Shown here one piece after another: positions 1-4,695 of a DNA stretch of 5,186 nt; positions within the stretch are counted from its first letter, which is position 1, and each line of letters begins with the position of its first letter. The notes beneath the pieces are model-generated. The model was not told the DNA's origin. It searched no databases and saw only the letters and a list, made by a program, of their open reading frames with translations. Position numbers and translations under genes: made by a program. The stretch comes from Thermoplasmatales archaeon (GTDB taxonomy: Archaea > Thermoplasmatota > JASEFT01 > JAUWIS01). The stretch is from contig JASEEW010000126.1 in NCBI GenBank assembly GCA_030019485.1, positions 1 to 5,186 of the forward strand, in the 5' to 3' direction.

Positions 1-1069
1 CCAAAAGTCTTGTCCATCCTATAGTTACCCATTGGCTACCCTCCATGTCATATTTTGTCCAGAAACTCAGGGTTGGATCTGAGGAAAGATTGAGTGGTAT
101 GGATGGTGAAAGTAGAATTTCATTCATGTTTGGGTCATATTCTCCAGTGCTTGTGTTTCCACACCACCAGCTTGTTGTGTTGTCCCATCTCGCATTATTC
201 GAGGTTTGCCACATGATAGACTCATTGTTCCATCCATATTCAGTTTTTTCTGGTTCTATGTTATAAAGCATCAGTCTGTCAAATATGGAGGGATTGTTCT
301 GGGAATAGGCTGTGATTCCTGTAACAAAAGACTCTGCTAAAATTTCTCCTGCAACAGTATCCACTGTTAAGTTGAAATTAACAGGATGCTCTGATAGAAG
401 TCTAATGTATGAGTTTTTTGGTAATGCTATTGTCTCTGTTGATCCCTCATTTACTATATTATATCTGGATATTGAGCCTTGAGTAATGCCAAAAAATGTA
501 AGGTCTTCATCAGGGCTTATTGTTATATTATGAGTTTCTGTTTGAGGCAGACCAATATCAGCAACATAGCATTGACTGTTTACTTTATAGAATGTTTTTC
601 CAGTGATTTTTGCATTACTCGGGCTGGAAATTGCTGTGTTCTCAATTTCCTCAATTCTAATACTTGCTCCTACTGCACTGGTGAAACTAAGTGTGCTTCC
701 TGGTGTTGCTGTTATTATGAATATGTTTTGTGTACCAGCTTTGATTGTTCCTTTATTTTCACTGTTTAGTTTAAGAACAGAGTTTTCACTCATTCCCCAT
801 ATTTTTACTGATATATTTGTGGTTTCAGTGAGGCATTGCAGATTGAACTCTGCATCATTTGTTCCAATCCCATTCAACTCATATGGCAGGAGGGTTACAT
901 TGGTTGGTGTTTCTGCTTTTACCATCACAGCAAAACTACTAATCACCATTATTGCTACAGCAAACACAGCAAAAAACTTACAGCTTTTTGCAAGTTGTTT
1001 TCTATTTATTCTTTTTCTTGTTTCATCAACCCTGCTATTATTTTCTGTTTCCTCATTTTCTTCTGACAT
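1..1069 (-). CDS. Secreted or membrane-anchored surface protein with a C-terminal concanavalin-like (immune inhibitor A/MAM-like) region, partial
   Basis: The start codon is ATG at 1069-1067. The frame stays open for 356 codons and runs off the left edge, so the C-terminus is missing. Residues 1-30 are charged and polar, followed by a hydrophobic segment at about 31-50 and a possible cleavage site after V50-K51-A52. This means either an unusually long signal peptide or a membrane anchor with a cytoplasmic tail. Residues 53-245 are beta-rich, with no motif I recognise. From about residue 260, W301-W302-C303-G304, Y311, SPSIPL at 321-326 and LSFWTKYDMEG at 334-344 resemble the concanavalin-like domain attached to M6/immune inhibitor A-type secreted proteins. 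Seven NxS/T sequons lie outside (N57, N85, N181, N233, N282, N297, N305), which suits a glycosylated archaeal surface protein. No protease motif is seen in this part. The start is supported by AGGTG five bases upstream. Exported location is likely; the function is unknown. Confidence 0.82.
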   Translation of the reverse strand, partial: MSEENEETENNSRVDETRKRINRKQLAKSCKFFAVFAVAIMVISSFAVMVKAETPTNVTLLPYELNGIGTNDAEFNLQCLTETTNISVKIWGMSENSVLKLNSENKGTIKAGTQNIFIITATPGSTLSFTSAVGASIRIEEIENTAISSPSNAKITGKTFYKVNSQCYVADIGLPQTETHNITISPDEDLTFFGITQGSISRYNIVNEGSTETIALPKNSYIRLLSEHPVNFNLTVDTVAGEILAESFVTGITAYSQNNPSIFDRLMLYNIEPEKTEYGWNNESIMWQTSNNARWDNTTSWWCGNTSTGEYDPNMNEILLSPSIPLNLSSDPTLSFWTKYDMEGSQWVTIGWTRLL

Positions 1070-1074
1070 ATTGA

Positions 1075-1114
1075 CACCTGTATGAAAAGGTGAAACTACC
1101 TAAATGTATATAAA
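1075..1114 (-). promoter_or_regulatory. TATA box and Shine-Dalgarno site of the surface-protein gene
   Basis: Read on the minus strand, TTTATATA (1114-1107) is a good archaeal TATA box. A start of transcription about 26 bases downstream would fall near 1085 and give a leader of about 15 bases. That leader contains AGGTG (1079-1075), five bases before the ATG at 1069. The spacing fits archaeal rules, but no transcript evidence is available. Confidence 0.6.
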
Positions 1115-1281
1115 TATGACGAGACACACAGTAGCACGGATAGTGAAATGCAAGCATGTCGACATCATCTGCGGATTTGCAACCATGCTAAAATATTAGC
1201 ATTTATGTCAGTTTTTGCTCAGCAATGTCGTTAAAAAGACATCATCCGTAAACTCTAATTATCTTTATATTTATATCATTC
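1115..1281. promoter_or_regulatory. Divergent intergenic region with small palindromes and direct repeats
   Basis: No gene is seen between the surface-protein promoter and the epimerase. Four structures stand out. TGCAAGCATG (1149-1158) and TGCAACCATG (1178-1187) are near-identical direct copies 29 bases apart. ATGTCGACAT (1156-1165) is a perfect palindrome, and the same half-sites ATGTC and GACAT recur at 1225-1229 and 1238-1242, split by 8 bases. GACATCATC occurs at 1161-1169 and again at 1238-1246. ATGCTAAAATATTAGCAT (1185-1202) has 7-base inverted arms. These look like binding sites for dimeric regulators. For the epimerase no Shine-Dalgarno is visible. CTAATTAT (1255-1262) lies about 26 bases from the ATG at 1285 and would allow a leaderless start, while the stronger AT-rich stretch TTTATATTTATAT (1264-1276) seems too close. 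Promoter assignment here is weak. Confidence 0.4.
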
Positions 1282-2361
1282 ATGATGAAAATCACAAACC
1301 TGCTTGTTTACCCTGTTTTGATTCCTCTGCGCAAACCATTTGTCACATCCCTTGGCTCCAAGTACCAGTATGATGGTGTTCTTGTGAAAATAGAGACAGA
1401 TGAGGATGTTTTTGGGTGGGGTGAGGCTGCACCTTCAAAGAATGTTACAAAAGAAACACAGGAAACTGTTGTTAAAAGTTTGAATGAGATAAAACCGTTG
1501 ATTGCTGGTGAGAATCCTTTTGAGATTGAGTCAATTATGGATAAGATAAACTATGTTTTTGGCTCTTCTGCAAAGGCATCTGTAGATATTGCATTGCATG
1601 ATATTCTTGGGAAAAGGCTTGGTTTACCTTTAAAAAATGTTTTCGGGAATGACAAAAAAGAAATCAGGACATCAATCACAGTAAGCATTGGGAAGGTTGA
1701 GGATGTTGTTAGAGAAGCAGTGAAAATTATTGATAACGGCGGAAGAAACATTAAGCTGAAAATTGGTTTGAATCCTGATGAGGACATAGAAAAAATAAAG
1801 AAAATCAGGGAGTCGGTTGGTTATGAGCCGAGAATCAGGGTTGATGCAAACCAGGCCTATTCTGTTGAAACAGCAATCAAAACACTCAGGGAGATGGAAA
1901 GGTATGAAATAGAGTTTGTTGAGCAGCCGGTAAATGCTAAAGACATTGATGGTATGAGAAGGGTCAGGAATAATGTTTCTATACCAGTGATGGCTGATGA
2001 GTCTGTGCACACGCCGGAGGATGCAATGAATGTTGTAAAAAACGACGCAGCTGACATGATTAACATAAAAATAATGAAATCTGGCTTATTAAATGCTTTA
2101 AAGATTGCTGACATTTGCTCCGCTGCTGGTTTATCCTGCATGGCTGGTTGCATGATTGAAACAAAAATTGGTGTTACTGCCGGAACACATCTTGCGCTCG
2201 GAAAAAGAATTGTAAGATTTGCTGACCTTGACGGGCATCTTGACCTGAAGTTTGACCCGACACTAAATGGTGTAAGAACAGAAAAAGGTGTTAACAAGGT
2301 TGGAGATGGTGCTGGATTCGGGTTGGATGTTGATGAGTCTGCGCTGAAGGCATTGATATAG
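1282..2361 (+). CDS. Dipeptide epimerase (enolase superfamily, L-Ala-D/L-Glu epimerase-like)
   Basis: This 359-residue protein has the full length and layout of the muconate-lactonizing subgroup of the enolase superfamily: an N-terminal capping domain (about 1-125) and a TIM-barrel domain. The catalytic set is visible: K158-L-K160 at the end of barrel strand 2, metal ligands D188 (VDAN), E214 (VEQP) and D239 (ADES), and the opposite lysine K263 in NIKIMKSG. GCMIET (289-294) and the aspartate pair D315-x-D317 near the C-terminus match dipeptide epimerases, where the aspartates hold the substrate amino group. The expected reaction is metal-dependent racemisation of the C-terminal residue of a dipeptide; the exact dipeptide cannot be read from the sequence. 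Two ATG codons lie side by side (1282 and 1285). The second gives the usual MKI start, so the protein may be one residue shorter. It stands alone, with no peptide transporter or peptidase next to it, and its target is uncertain. Confidence 0.88.
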   Translation: MMKITNLLVYPVLIPLRKPFVTSLGSKYQYDGVLVKIETDEDVFGWGEAAPSKNVTKETQETVVKSLNEIKPLIAGENPFEIESIMDKINYVFGSSAKASVDIALHDILGKRLGLPLKNVFGNDKKEIRTSITVSIGKVEDVVREAVKIIDNGGRNIKLKIGLNPDEDIEKIKKIRESVGYEPRIRVDANQAYSVETAIKTLREMERYEIEFVEQPVNAKDIDGMRRVRNNVSIPVMADESVHTPEDAMNVVKNDAADMINIKIMKSGLLNALKIADICSAAGLSCMAGCMIETKIGVTAGTHLALGKRIVRFADLDGHLDLKFDPTLNGVRTEKGVNKVGDGAGFGLDVDESALKALI

Positions 2362-2433
2362 TAGTATCTAGGGGTTAGTAGTCAGGGGCCAGGGGACTGT
2401 TTCCCCTATCCCTGATCCCTAACTACTAACTAC
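2361..2433. repeat. Palindromic element built from degenerate 7-base units
   Basis: Between the converging epimerase and DUF99 genes lies a compact imperfect palindrome. The right arm reads in steps of seven: TTCCCCT (2401-2407), ATCCCTG, ATCCCTA, ACTACTA, then ACTAC. The left arm holds complementary units in the same rhythm (TCTAGGG, GTTAGTA, GTCAGGG, GCCAGGG). Strong pairings are AGGGGA (2391-2396) with TCCCCT (2402-2407), TCAGGG (2382-2387) with CCCTGA (2410-2415), and GTTAGTAG (2374-2381) with CTACTAAC (2423-2430); the last requires a seven-base bulge. Base composition is much more G/C-run-rich than the neighbouring genes. It touches the last base of the epimerase stop and ends just before the DUF99 stop at 2434. 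It resembles dispersed intergenic heptamer palindromes known in other prokaryotes, but copies elsewhere in this genome cannot be checked here. Confidence 0.75.
2382..2415. terminator. Hairpin core, possible two-way transcription end signal
   Basis: The inner part of the palindrome forms two stacked six-base-pair stems (2391-2396 with 2402-2407, and 2382-2387 with 2410-2415) around a five-base loop. It stands between two converging genes, where a transcript barrier would be useful. No T-run follows it on either strand, and archaeal termination relies mainly on T-runs, so a terminator role is only inferred. Confidence 0.35.
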
Positions 2434-3006
2434 TCATGCCTTCCCATACGATTCCCCTGTCGTTATTCCTGTTGCTATGAGATGCGCAATCCTAACTGGC
2501 TCAGGCAGTGCACCTCTCAGAGTGGTTTGTTTAATTATTGTTTCTGCCTTATCCAGTGTTATACCAGAAAGACCAACATAAACAGGATTATGTTTTGTTT
2601 TAACCATGAATATTTTGTTTTTTGTTATGATTTCCCATCTTCTTTCCCAGTCCTTGAAATGCTTTTTCAATGCGTTTTTCATTTTATCATAATCCGGTTT
2701 GTTTCTTGTAATTGTTATCACAGGAACACCTGTATTATTGTGGAGTTTTTCAATGTCAACAATATTGAAACCACCGAGCGCTACACCATCAATCATAACA
2801 ACCTTTATCTGCTCCCTGAAACGCGAATTCTTTATCATGGCAGAAACTTTTTTGGTTGCGTTTCTACCATCAACCTTTATCTTTGTTTTCAGCACACCTT
2901 CAAGATAACTGTTTCCCCTGACAACAGCGCCAACAACCGCAACATTCCTGTCCCTAAATTTAAATGGGGCATCATCAATGCCGAGTGTTCTGTACTGTGT
3001 TTTCAT
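2434..3006 (-). CDS. DUF99/UPF0215 family protein, endonuclease dU-like
   Basis: The 190-residue product matches the archaeal DUF99 family along its whole length. Family landmarks are GIDDAPF at 9-15, VDGRNAT at 45-51, MIDGVALGGFN at 71-81, and the C-terminal block LRGALPEPVRIAHLIATG (163-180) followed by GES. Members have an RNase H-like fold related to endonuclease V, and some have been described as nucleases acting on deoxyuridine in DNA. The acidic residues D11/D12, D46 and D73 are candidates for metal binding; this assignment is inferred. A role in repair of deaminated bases is likely but not shown for this protein. The ATG at 3006 lacks a convincing Shine-Dalgarno site and lies 15 bases after the PIN gene stop, suggesting co-transcription and perhaps translational coupling with it. 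The gene ends against the palindromic repeat. Confidence 0.85.
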   Translation of the reverse strand: MKTQYRTLGIDDAPFKFRDRNVAVVGAVVRGNSYLEGVLKTKIKVDGRNATKKVSAMIKNSRFREQIKVVMIDGVALGGFNIVDIEKLHNNTGVPVITITRNKPDYDKMKNALKKHFKDWERRWEIITKNKIFMVKTKHNPVYVGLSGITLDKAETIIKQTTLRGALPEPVRIAHLIATGITTGESYGKA

Positions 3007-3021
3007 GATATCATTCTCGTT

Positions 3022-3381
3022 TTAAGAATATCCTCTCTTTTCCATATTATTATCAAATGACAGTGCTAGGGCGATGAAGGGTACATCATTTTCATCTATT
3101 TTTTTAATAATCTTTTGCGCTTCCGTGATTTTGTGTGCATAAAACCCAAAGTCAACTACATTTATGTATTTTGATAAAATGTTCAGGATTTTCATATTTA
3201 TCTTTCTATTCAAAGAGTTCTTTTTACATACATAGTTCAGATGCCTGTTTATTTCATCAAATGTAAAATCAGGTGTGAAAAAATCTATACCTGACTCTAC
3301 AATTATTTTTCTAACAGTTGAATCTTTTATCATGGCGGAGAGAATTATGTTTGTATCAACAACAAGTCTCAAGGAAAACAC
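3022..3381 (-). CDS. vapC: PIN-domain ribonuclease, VapC-like toxin, possibly shortened at the C-terminus
   Basis: The 119-residue frame begins LRLVVDTNIILSAMIKDS, the classic first strand of a PIN domain with D9 and N11. E43 (FDEINRH) and D99 (DENDVPFIALAL) supply the next acidic residues of the metal-binding RNase site. The usual final part of such proteins, an IW..D strand and about 20 more residues, is absent: the frame ends SFDNNMEKRGYS. A one-base change near 3046-3054 would instead give IWKREDILKTRMIS and a stop overlapping the DUF99 ATG. The start is ambiguous. GTG at 3381 directly abuts the vapB stop and has no Shine-Dalgarno, while TTG at 3372 has AGGTG six bases upstream and gives the typical MRLVVDTN start (116 residues). 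I give the longer frame. Its pairing with vapB supports a toxin role. Either the toxin is a shortened but working form, or the gene is damaged. Confidence 0.78.
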   Translation of the reverse strand: MFSLRLVVDTNIILSAMIKDSTVRKIIVESGIDFFTPDFTFDEINRHLNYVCKKNSLNRKINMKILNILSKYINVVDFGFYAHKITEAQKIIKKIDENDVPFIALALSFDNNMEKRGYS

Positions 3382-3383
3382 CT
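3379..3383 (-). promoter_or_regulatory. Shine-Dalgarno AGGTG favouring a TTG start for the PIN gene
   Basis: AGGTG spans the join of the vapB stop (TAG) and the GTG that opens the longer PIN frame. It sits six bases before TTG at 3372-3370. The same core precedes vapB, pth2, the small PRC-like gene and the surface-protein gene at 3-6 bases, so the ribosome probably starts the PIN protein at TTG rather than GTG. Confidence 0.55.
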
Positions 3384-3627
3384 ATGCAGTTTTGGCATTG
3401 ATGAGTGCACCCTTATGCCTTTTCAATATACCTACCTTAATTATTTTGTCTAACTCCTCAACATCCTCTATTTTTAATGCGCTCTTGCTCAAAAGTTTAT
3501 CCAGAAGTTTCATGTCACCTATCTTTTTAATTATCGCCTGACGAGCTACCTCACTCCACCGGATCTCAGGATGCTTTTTCATCTCCTTATGCACTTCCTT
3601 TGGCACGCTCAAAGTTATGTTTACCAT
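3382..3627 (-). CDS. vapB: VapB-type antitoxin, ribbon-helix-helix family
   Basis: This 81-residue protein starts MVNITLSVPKEVHKEMKKHP, a DNA-binding beta strand followed by a helix, and continues EIRWSEVARQAIIKKI (21-36), the second helix typical of archaeal VapB proteins. Residues 39-75 are charged and helical and end in LKRHKG, the region that usually wraps around and blocks the PIN toxin. The gene lies directly ahead of the PIN gene with no spacing between stop and start, the standard antitoxin-first order. The ATG at 3627 is well supported by AGGTGAT (3637-3631) three bases upstream. The protein is expected to neutralise the PIN ribonuclease and, as a dimer, to repress its own promoter. 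That promoter carries three small palindromes between 3640 and 3667. Confidence 0.85.
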   Translation of the reverse strand: MVNITLSVPKEVHKEMKKHPEIRWSEVARQAIIKKIGDMKLLDKLLSKSALKIEDVEELDKIIKVGILKRHKGALINAKTA

Positions 3628-3630
3628 GGC

Positions 3631-3667
3631 ATCACCTAAACATAATATGTGATTTCACTTATATAAG
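3631..3667 (-). promoter_or_regulatory. vapB promoter with three abutting palindromes and Shine-Dalgarno site
   Basis: Three palindromes follow one another: ACATAATATGT (3640-3650, five-base arms), GTGATTTCAC (3649-3658, four-base arms) and CTTATATAAG (3658-3667, perfect). The last contains the TATA box TTATATAA. Transcription would start near 3636, leaving a leader of about 9 bases that begins at the ribosome site AGGTGAT (3637-3631). The palindromes between TATA box and start are good candidates for VapB dimer binding, which would block assembly of the transcription machinery. Confidence 0.6.
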
Positions 3668-3672
3668 GTTTA

Positions 3673-4026
3673 TTACAGCAGAGGCAGTTCCCCAGTTACC
3701 TCGTCAACAATGTTTTCAGGCCCAGGACCTATGCCAAGACAGGTTACTGTTCCAGGTGGAACCTCAGTCAAGCCAGCATCCTCAACAATTGCTGTTGTCA
3801 GTTTTTTTAATTCTGCTAATTCTTTTAATTCATAAAGCATTTCAAGATTTTCTGCCTTCACCACAATTTTTCTCTGCCCCTCATCGTACCAGGATTTGAA
3901 CCATTTCCTGTTTTCATTTTTTGATTTTAATGTGCAGCTGACACTTGCATGCGCAACCTGAACAGCAATTTTGCCTTTTGAAAGGTTTAAATCATTTCTG
4001 ACAGCAACAGCAAGTTTATACTCCAT
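3673..4026 (-). CDS. pth2: Peptidyl-tRNA hydrolase, archaeal/eukaryotic type (Pth2)
   Basis: The 117-residue protein is a full-length Pth2. It has the N-terminal block RNDLNLSKGKIAVQVAHAS (10-28) with K18, Q23 and H26, then W46 and GQRKIVV (50-56). The C-terminal block is DAGLTEVPPGTVTCLGIGP (83-101) and ends VTGELPLL. The enzyme cuts the ester bond of peptidyl-tRNA that has dropped off the ribosome, freeing tRNA for reuse; it acts in the cytoplasm. It is the last gene of a tight group of three. Its Shine-Dalgarno AGGTGA (4038-4033) includes the TGA stop of the gene before it and lies six bases from the ATG, so the two are very probably translated from one transcript. No missing family residue is apparent. 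Its length is normal for archaeal members. Confidence 0.95.
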   Translation of the reverse strand: MEYKLAVAVRNDLNLSKGKIAVQVAHASVSCTLKSKNENRKWFKSWYDEGQRKIVVKAENLEMLYELKELAELKKLTTAIVEDAGLTEVPPGTVTCLGIGPGPENIVDEVTGELPLL

Positions 4027-4032
4027 CTTTTT

Positions 4033-4287
4033 TCACCTGATAACAAATGATTTTTTCCTCCATCTTTCACCCAATGCCTTTGCTGTTTCCCAGTCAATGT
4101 TTTTTTTAATTGTTAGCTCACCAAGATGCTCATCAAGCACTGACACTGGTACAGAGTAAAAATCACCGTTTTTCTTCAAGATAATCCTCTGCCCATCCAT
4201 CCCTATTGTTTCACCGATTTTTTCACCGTTTTTGTTAACAACAAAACGAGGGATTAAGGACTCAGACAAGTCTTCTTTTTTCTCCAT
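4033..4287 (-). CDS. Small PRC-barrel-like protein, function unknown
   Basis: The 84-residue product is soluble and charged. After a short polar start, residues 12-60 alternate beta strands and turns: IPRFVVNKNGEKIGETIG (12-29), then IILKKNGDFYSVPVSVLDE (35-53). The pattern of a GEKIGE turn, a K-NGDFYSVP strand and a closing helix is like small archaeal PRC-barrel-fold proteins. The tail WETAKALGERWRKKSF (66-81) looks like a helix and is the most distinctive part. I do not know a proven function and do not assign one. The ATG at 4287 has AGGTGA (4296-4291) three bases upstream. The first 26 bases lie inside the end of the membrane-protein gene, and the stop is inside the pth2 ribosome site, so it is locked between these two genes in one operon. 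Confidence 0.72.
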   Translation of the reverse strand: MEKKEDLSESLIPRFVVNKNGEKIGETIGMDGQRIILKKNGDFYSVPVSVLDEHLGELTIKKNIDWETAKALGERWRKKSFVIR

Positions 4288-4618
4288 GTTTCACCTTTCT
4301 AACAAAATCGGTTAATATTGGATACGCTCCTCTGAATATACCGATTATGAAAAGCAGAATTGTAATAGTGGAGAGCAGGAGTATTATGTTCACTGAAGTG
4401 AACTGCCCCCTGCCATTCACCAGCGGCAGCGAGCCTAAAACTATGCCTACAAGTATCATTATAACAATGCTCATGCCTATTCCTAGCACTATCTGATAAA
4501 GCGTGCCAAACTCCTCATCAATCTCTTCCTTTCTTGGAAACAACGCCTTCACAAACGTGAATCCTGGAAGGAAGAATATTAGCAGCAGGGCAAGGAGCAT
4601 TTGAAACGGATTAATCAT
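4262..4618 (-). CDS. Small three-helix membrane protein, DUF1616-like N-terminal part
   Basis: The 118 residues contain three hydrophobic segments, at about 4-24, 41-63 and 74-95. The first has the pattern LLLIFFLPGFTFVKALFPRK followed by an acidic turn (EEIDEE), which resembles the start of archaeal DUF1616 membrane proteins. Those are usually about three times longer and end in an extracytoplasmic domain; here the protein stops after the third helix with a basic tail (FVRKVKHGEKRR). The short basic loops suggest the tail is cytoplasmic. The function is unknown. It is the first gene of the cluster with the PRC-like gene and pth2. No Shine-Dalgarno precedes ATG at 4618. TTTAATTAA (4647-4639) is centred about 26 bases upstream, which fits a leaderless transcript. 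Confidence 0.7.
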   Translation of the reverse strand: MINPFQMLLALLLIFFLPGFTFVKALFPRKEEIDEEFGTLYQIVLGIGMSIVIMILVGIVLGSLPLVNGRGQFTSVNIILLLSTITILLFIIGIFRGAYPILTDFVRKVKHGEKRRLV

Positions 4619-4638
4619 AACTATGCATATAATTACGA

Positions 4639-4647
4639 TTAATTAAA
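4639..4647 (-). promoter_or_regulatory. TATA-like box for the membrane protein-PRC-pth2 operon
   Basis: On the minus strand TTTAATTAA is centred near 4643, about 26 bases before the ATG at 4618. No ribosome site is present between them. The distance predicts transcription starting at or next to the start codon, a leaderless mRNA. Confidence 0.45.
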
Positions 4648-4666
4648 CATTGCCTTAGTAAAATTA

Positions 4667-4674
4667 TTTTATAT
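4667..4674 (+). promoter_or_regulatory. TATA box of gcvT, leaderless start
   Basis: TTTTATAT is centred at about 4670.5, 26 bases before the ATG at 4696, and no Shine-Dalgarno is seen. The TCTAAG motif occurs twice downstream of it (4674-4679 and 4688-4693); this may be chance. The two promoters of the 77-base divergent gap lie back to back. Confidence 0.55.
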
Positions 4675-4695
4675 CTAAGTATATACGTCTAAGCG

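Noticed and set aside
479..1085. Plus-strand open frames opposite the surface protein
   Set aside because: They lie antisense to a frame with a TATA box, ribosome site, hydrophobic segment and recognisable domain; their products are cysteine- or hydrophobic-rich without motifs.
1070..1281. A small RNA or tRNA gene in the intergenic region
   Set aside because: No cloverleaf or stable GC-rich fold is visible; the inverted repeats are short and AT-rich, as expected of protein-binding sites.
1282..1288. ATGATGA resembling a box C of a C/D guide RNA
   Set aside because: It is simply the tandem ATG start of the epimerase; no properly spaced box D or stem was seen around it.
1551..2297. Minus-strand frames within the epimerase
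   Set aside because: They are opposite a complete enzyme with all catalytic motifs and have no motifs or start signals of their own.
2361..2433. CRISPR-like repeat
   Set aside because: The units are seven bases with no spacers, arranged as one palindrome, so it is not a CRISPR array.
2482..3060. A 192-codon plus-strand frame opposite the DUF99 gene
   Set aside because: The minus strand encodes a full-length conserved family there; the plus product is rich in Cys, Phe and Asn and looks like a shadow.
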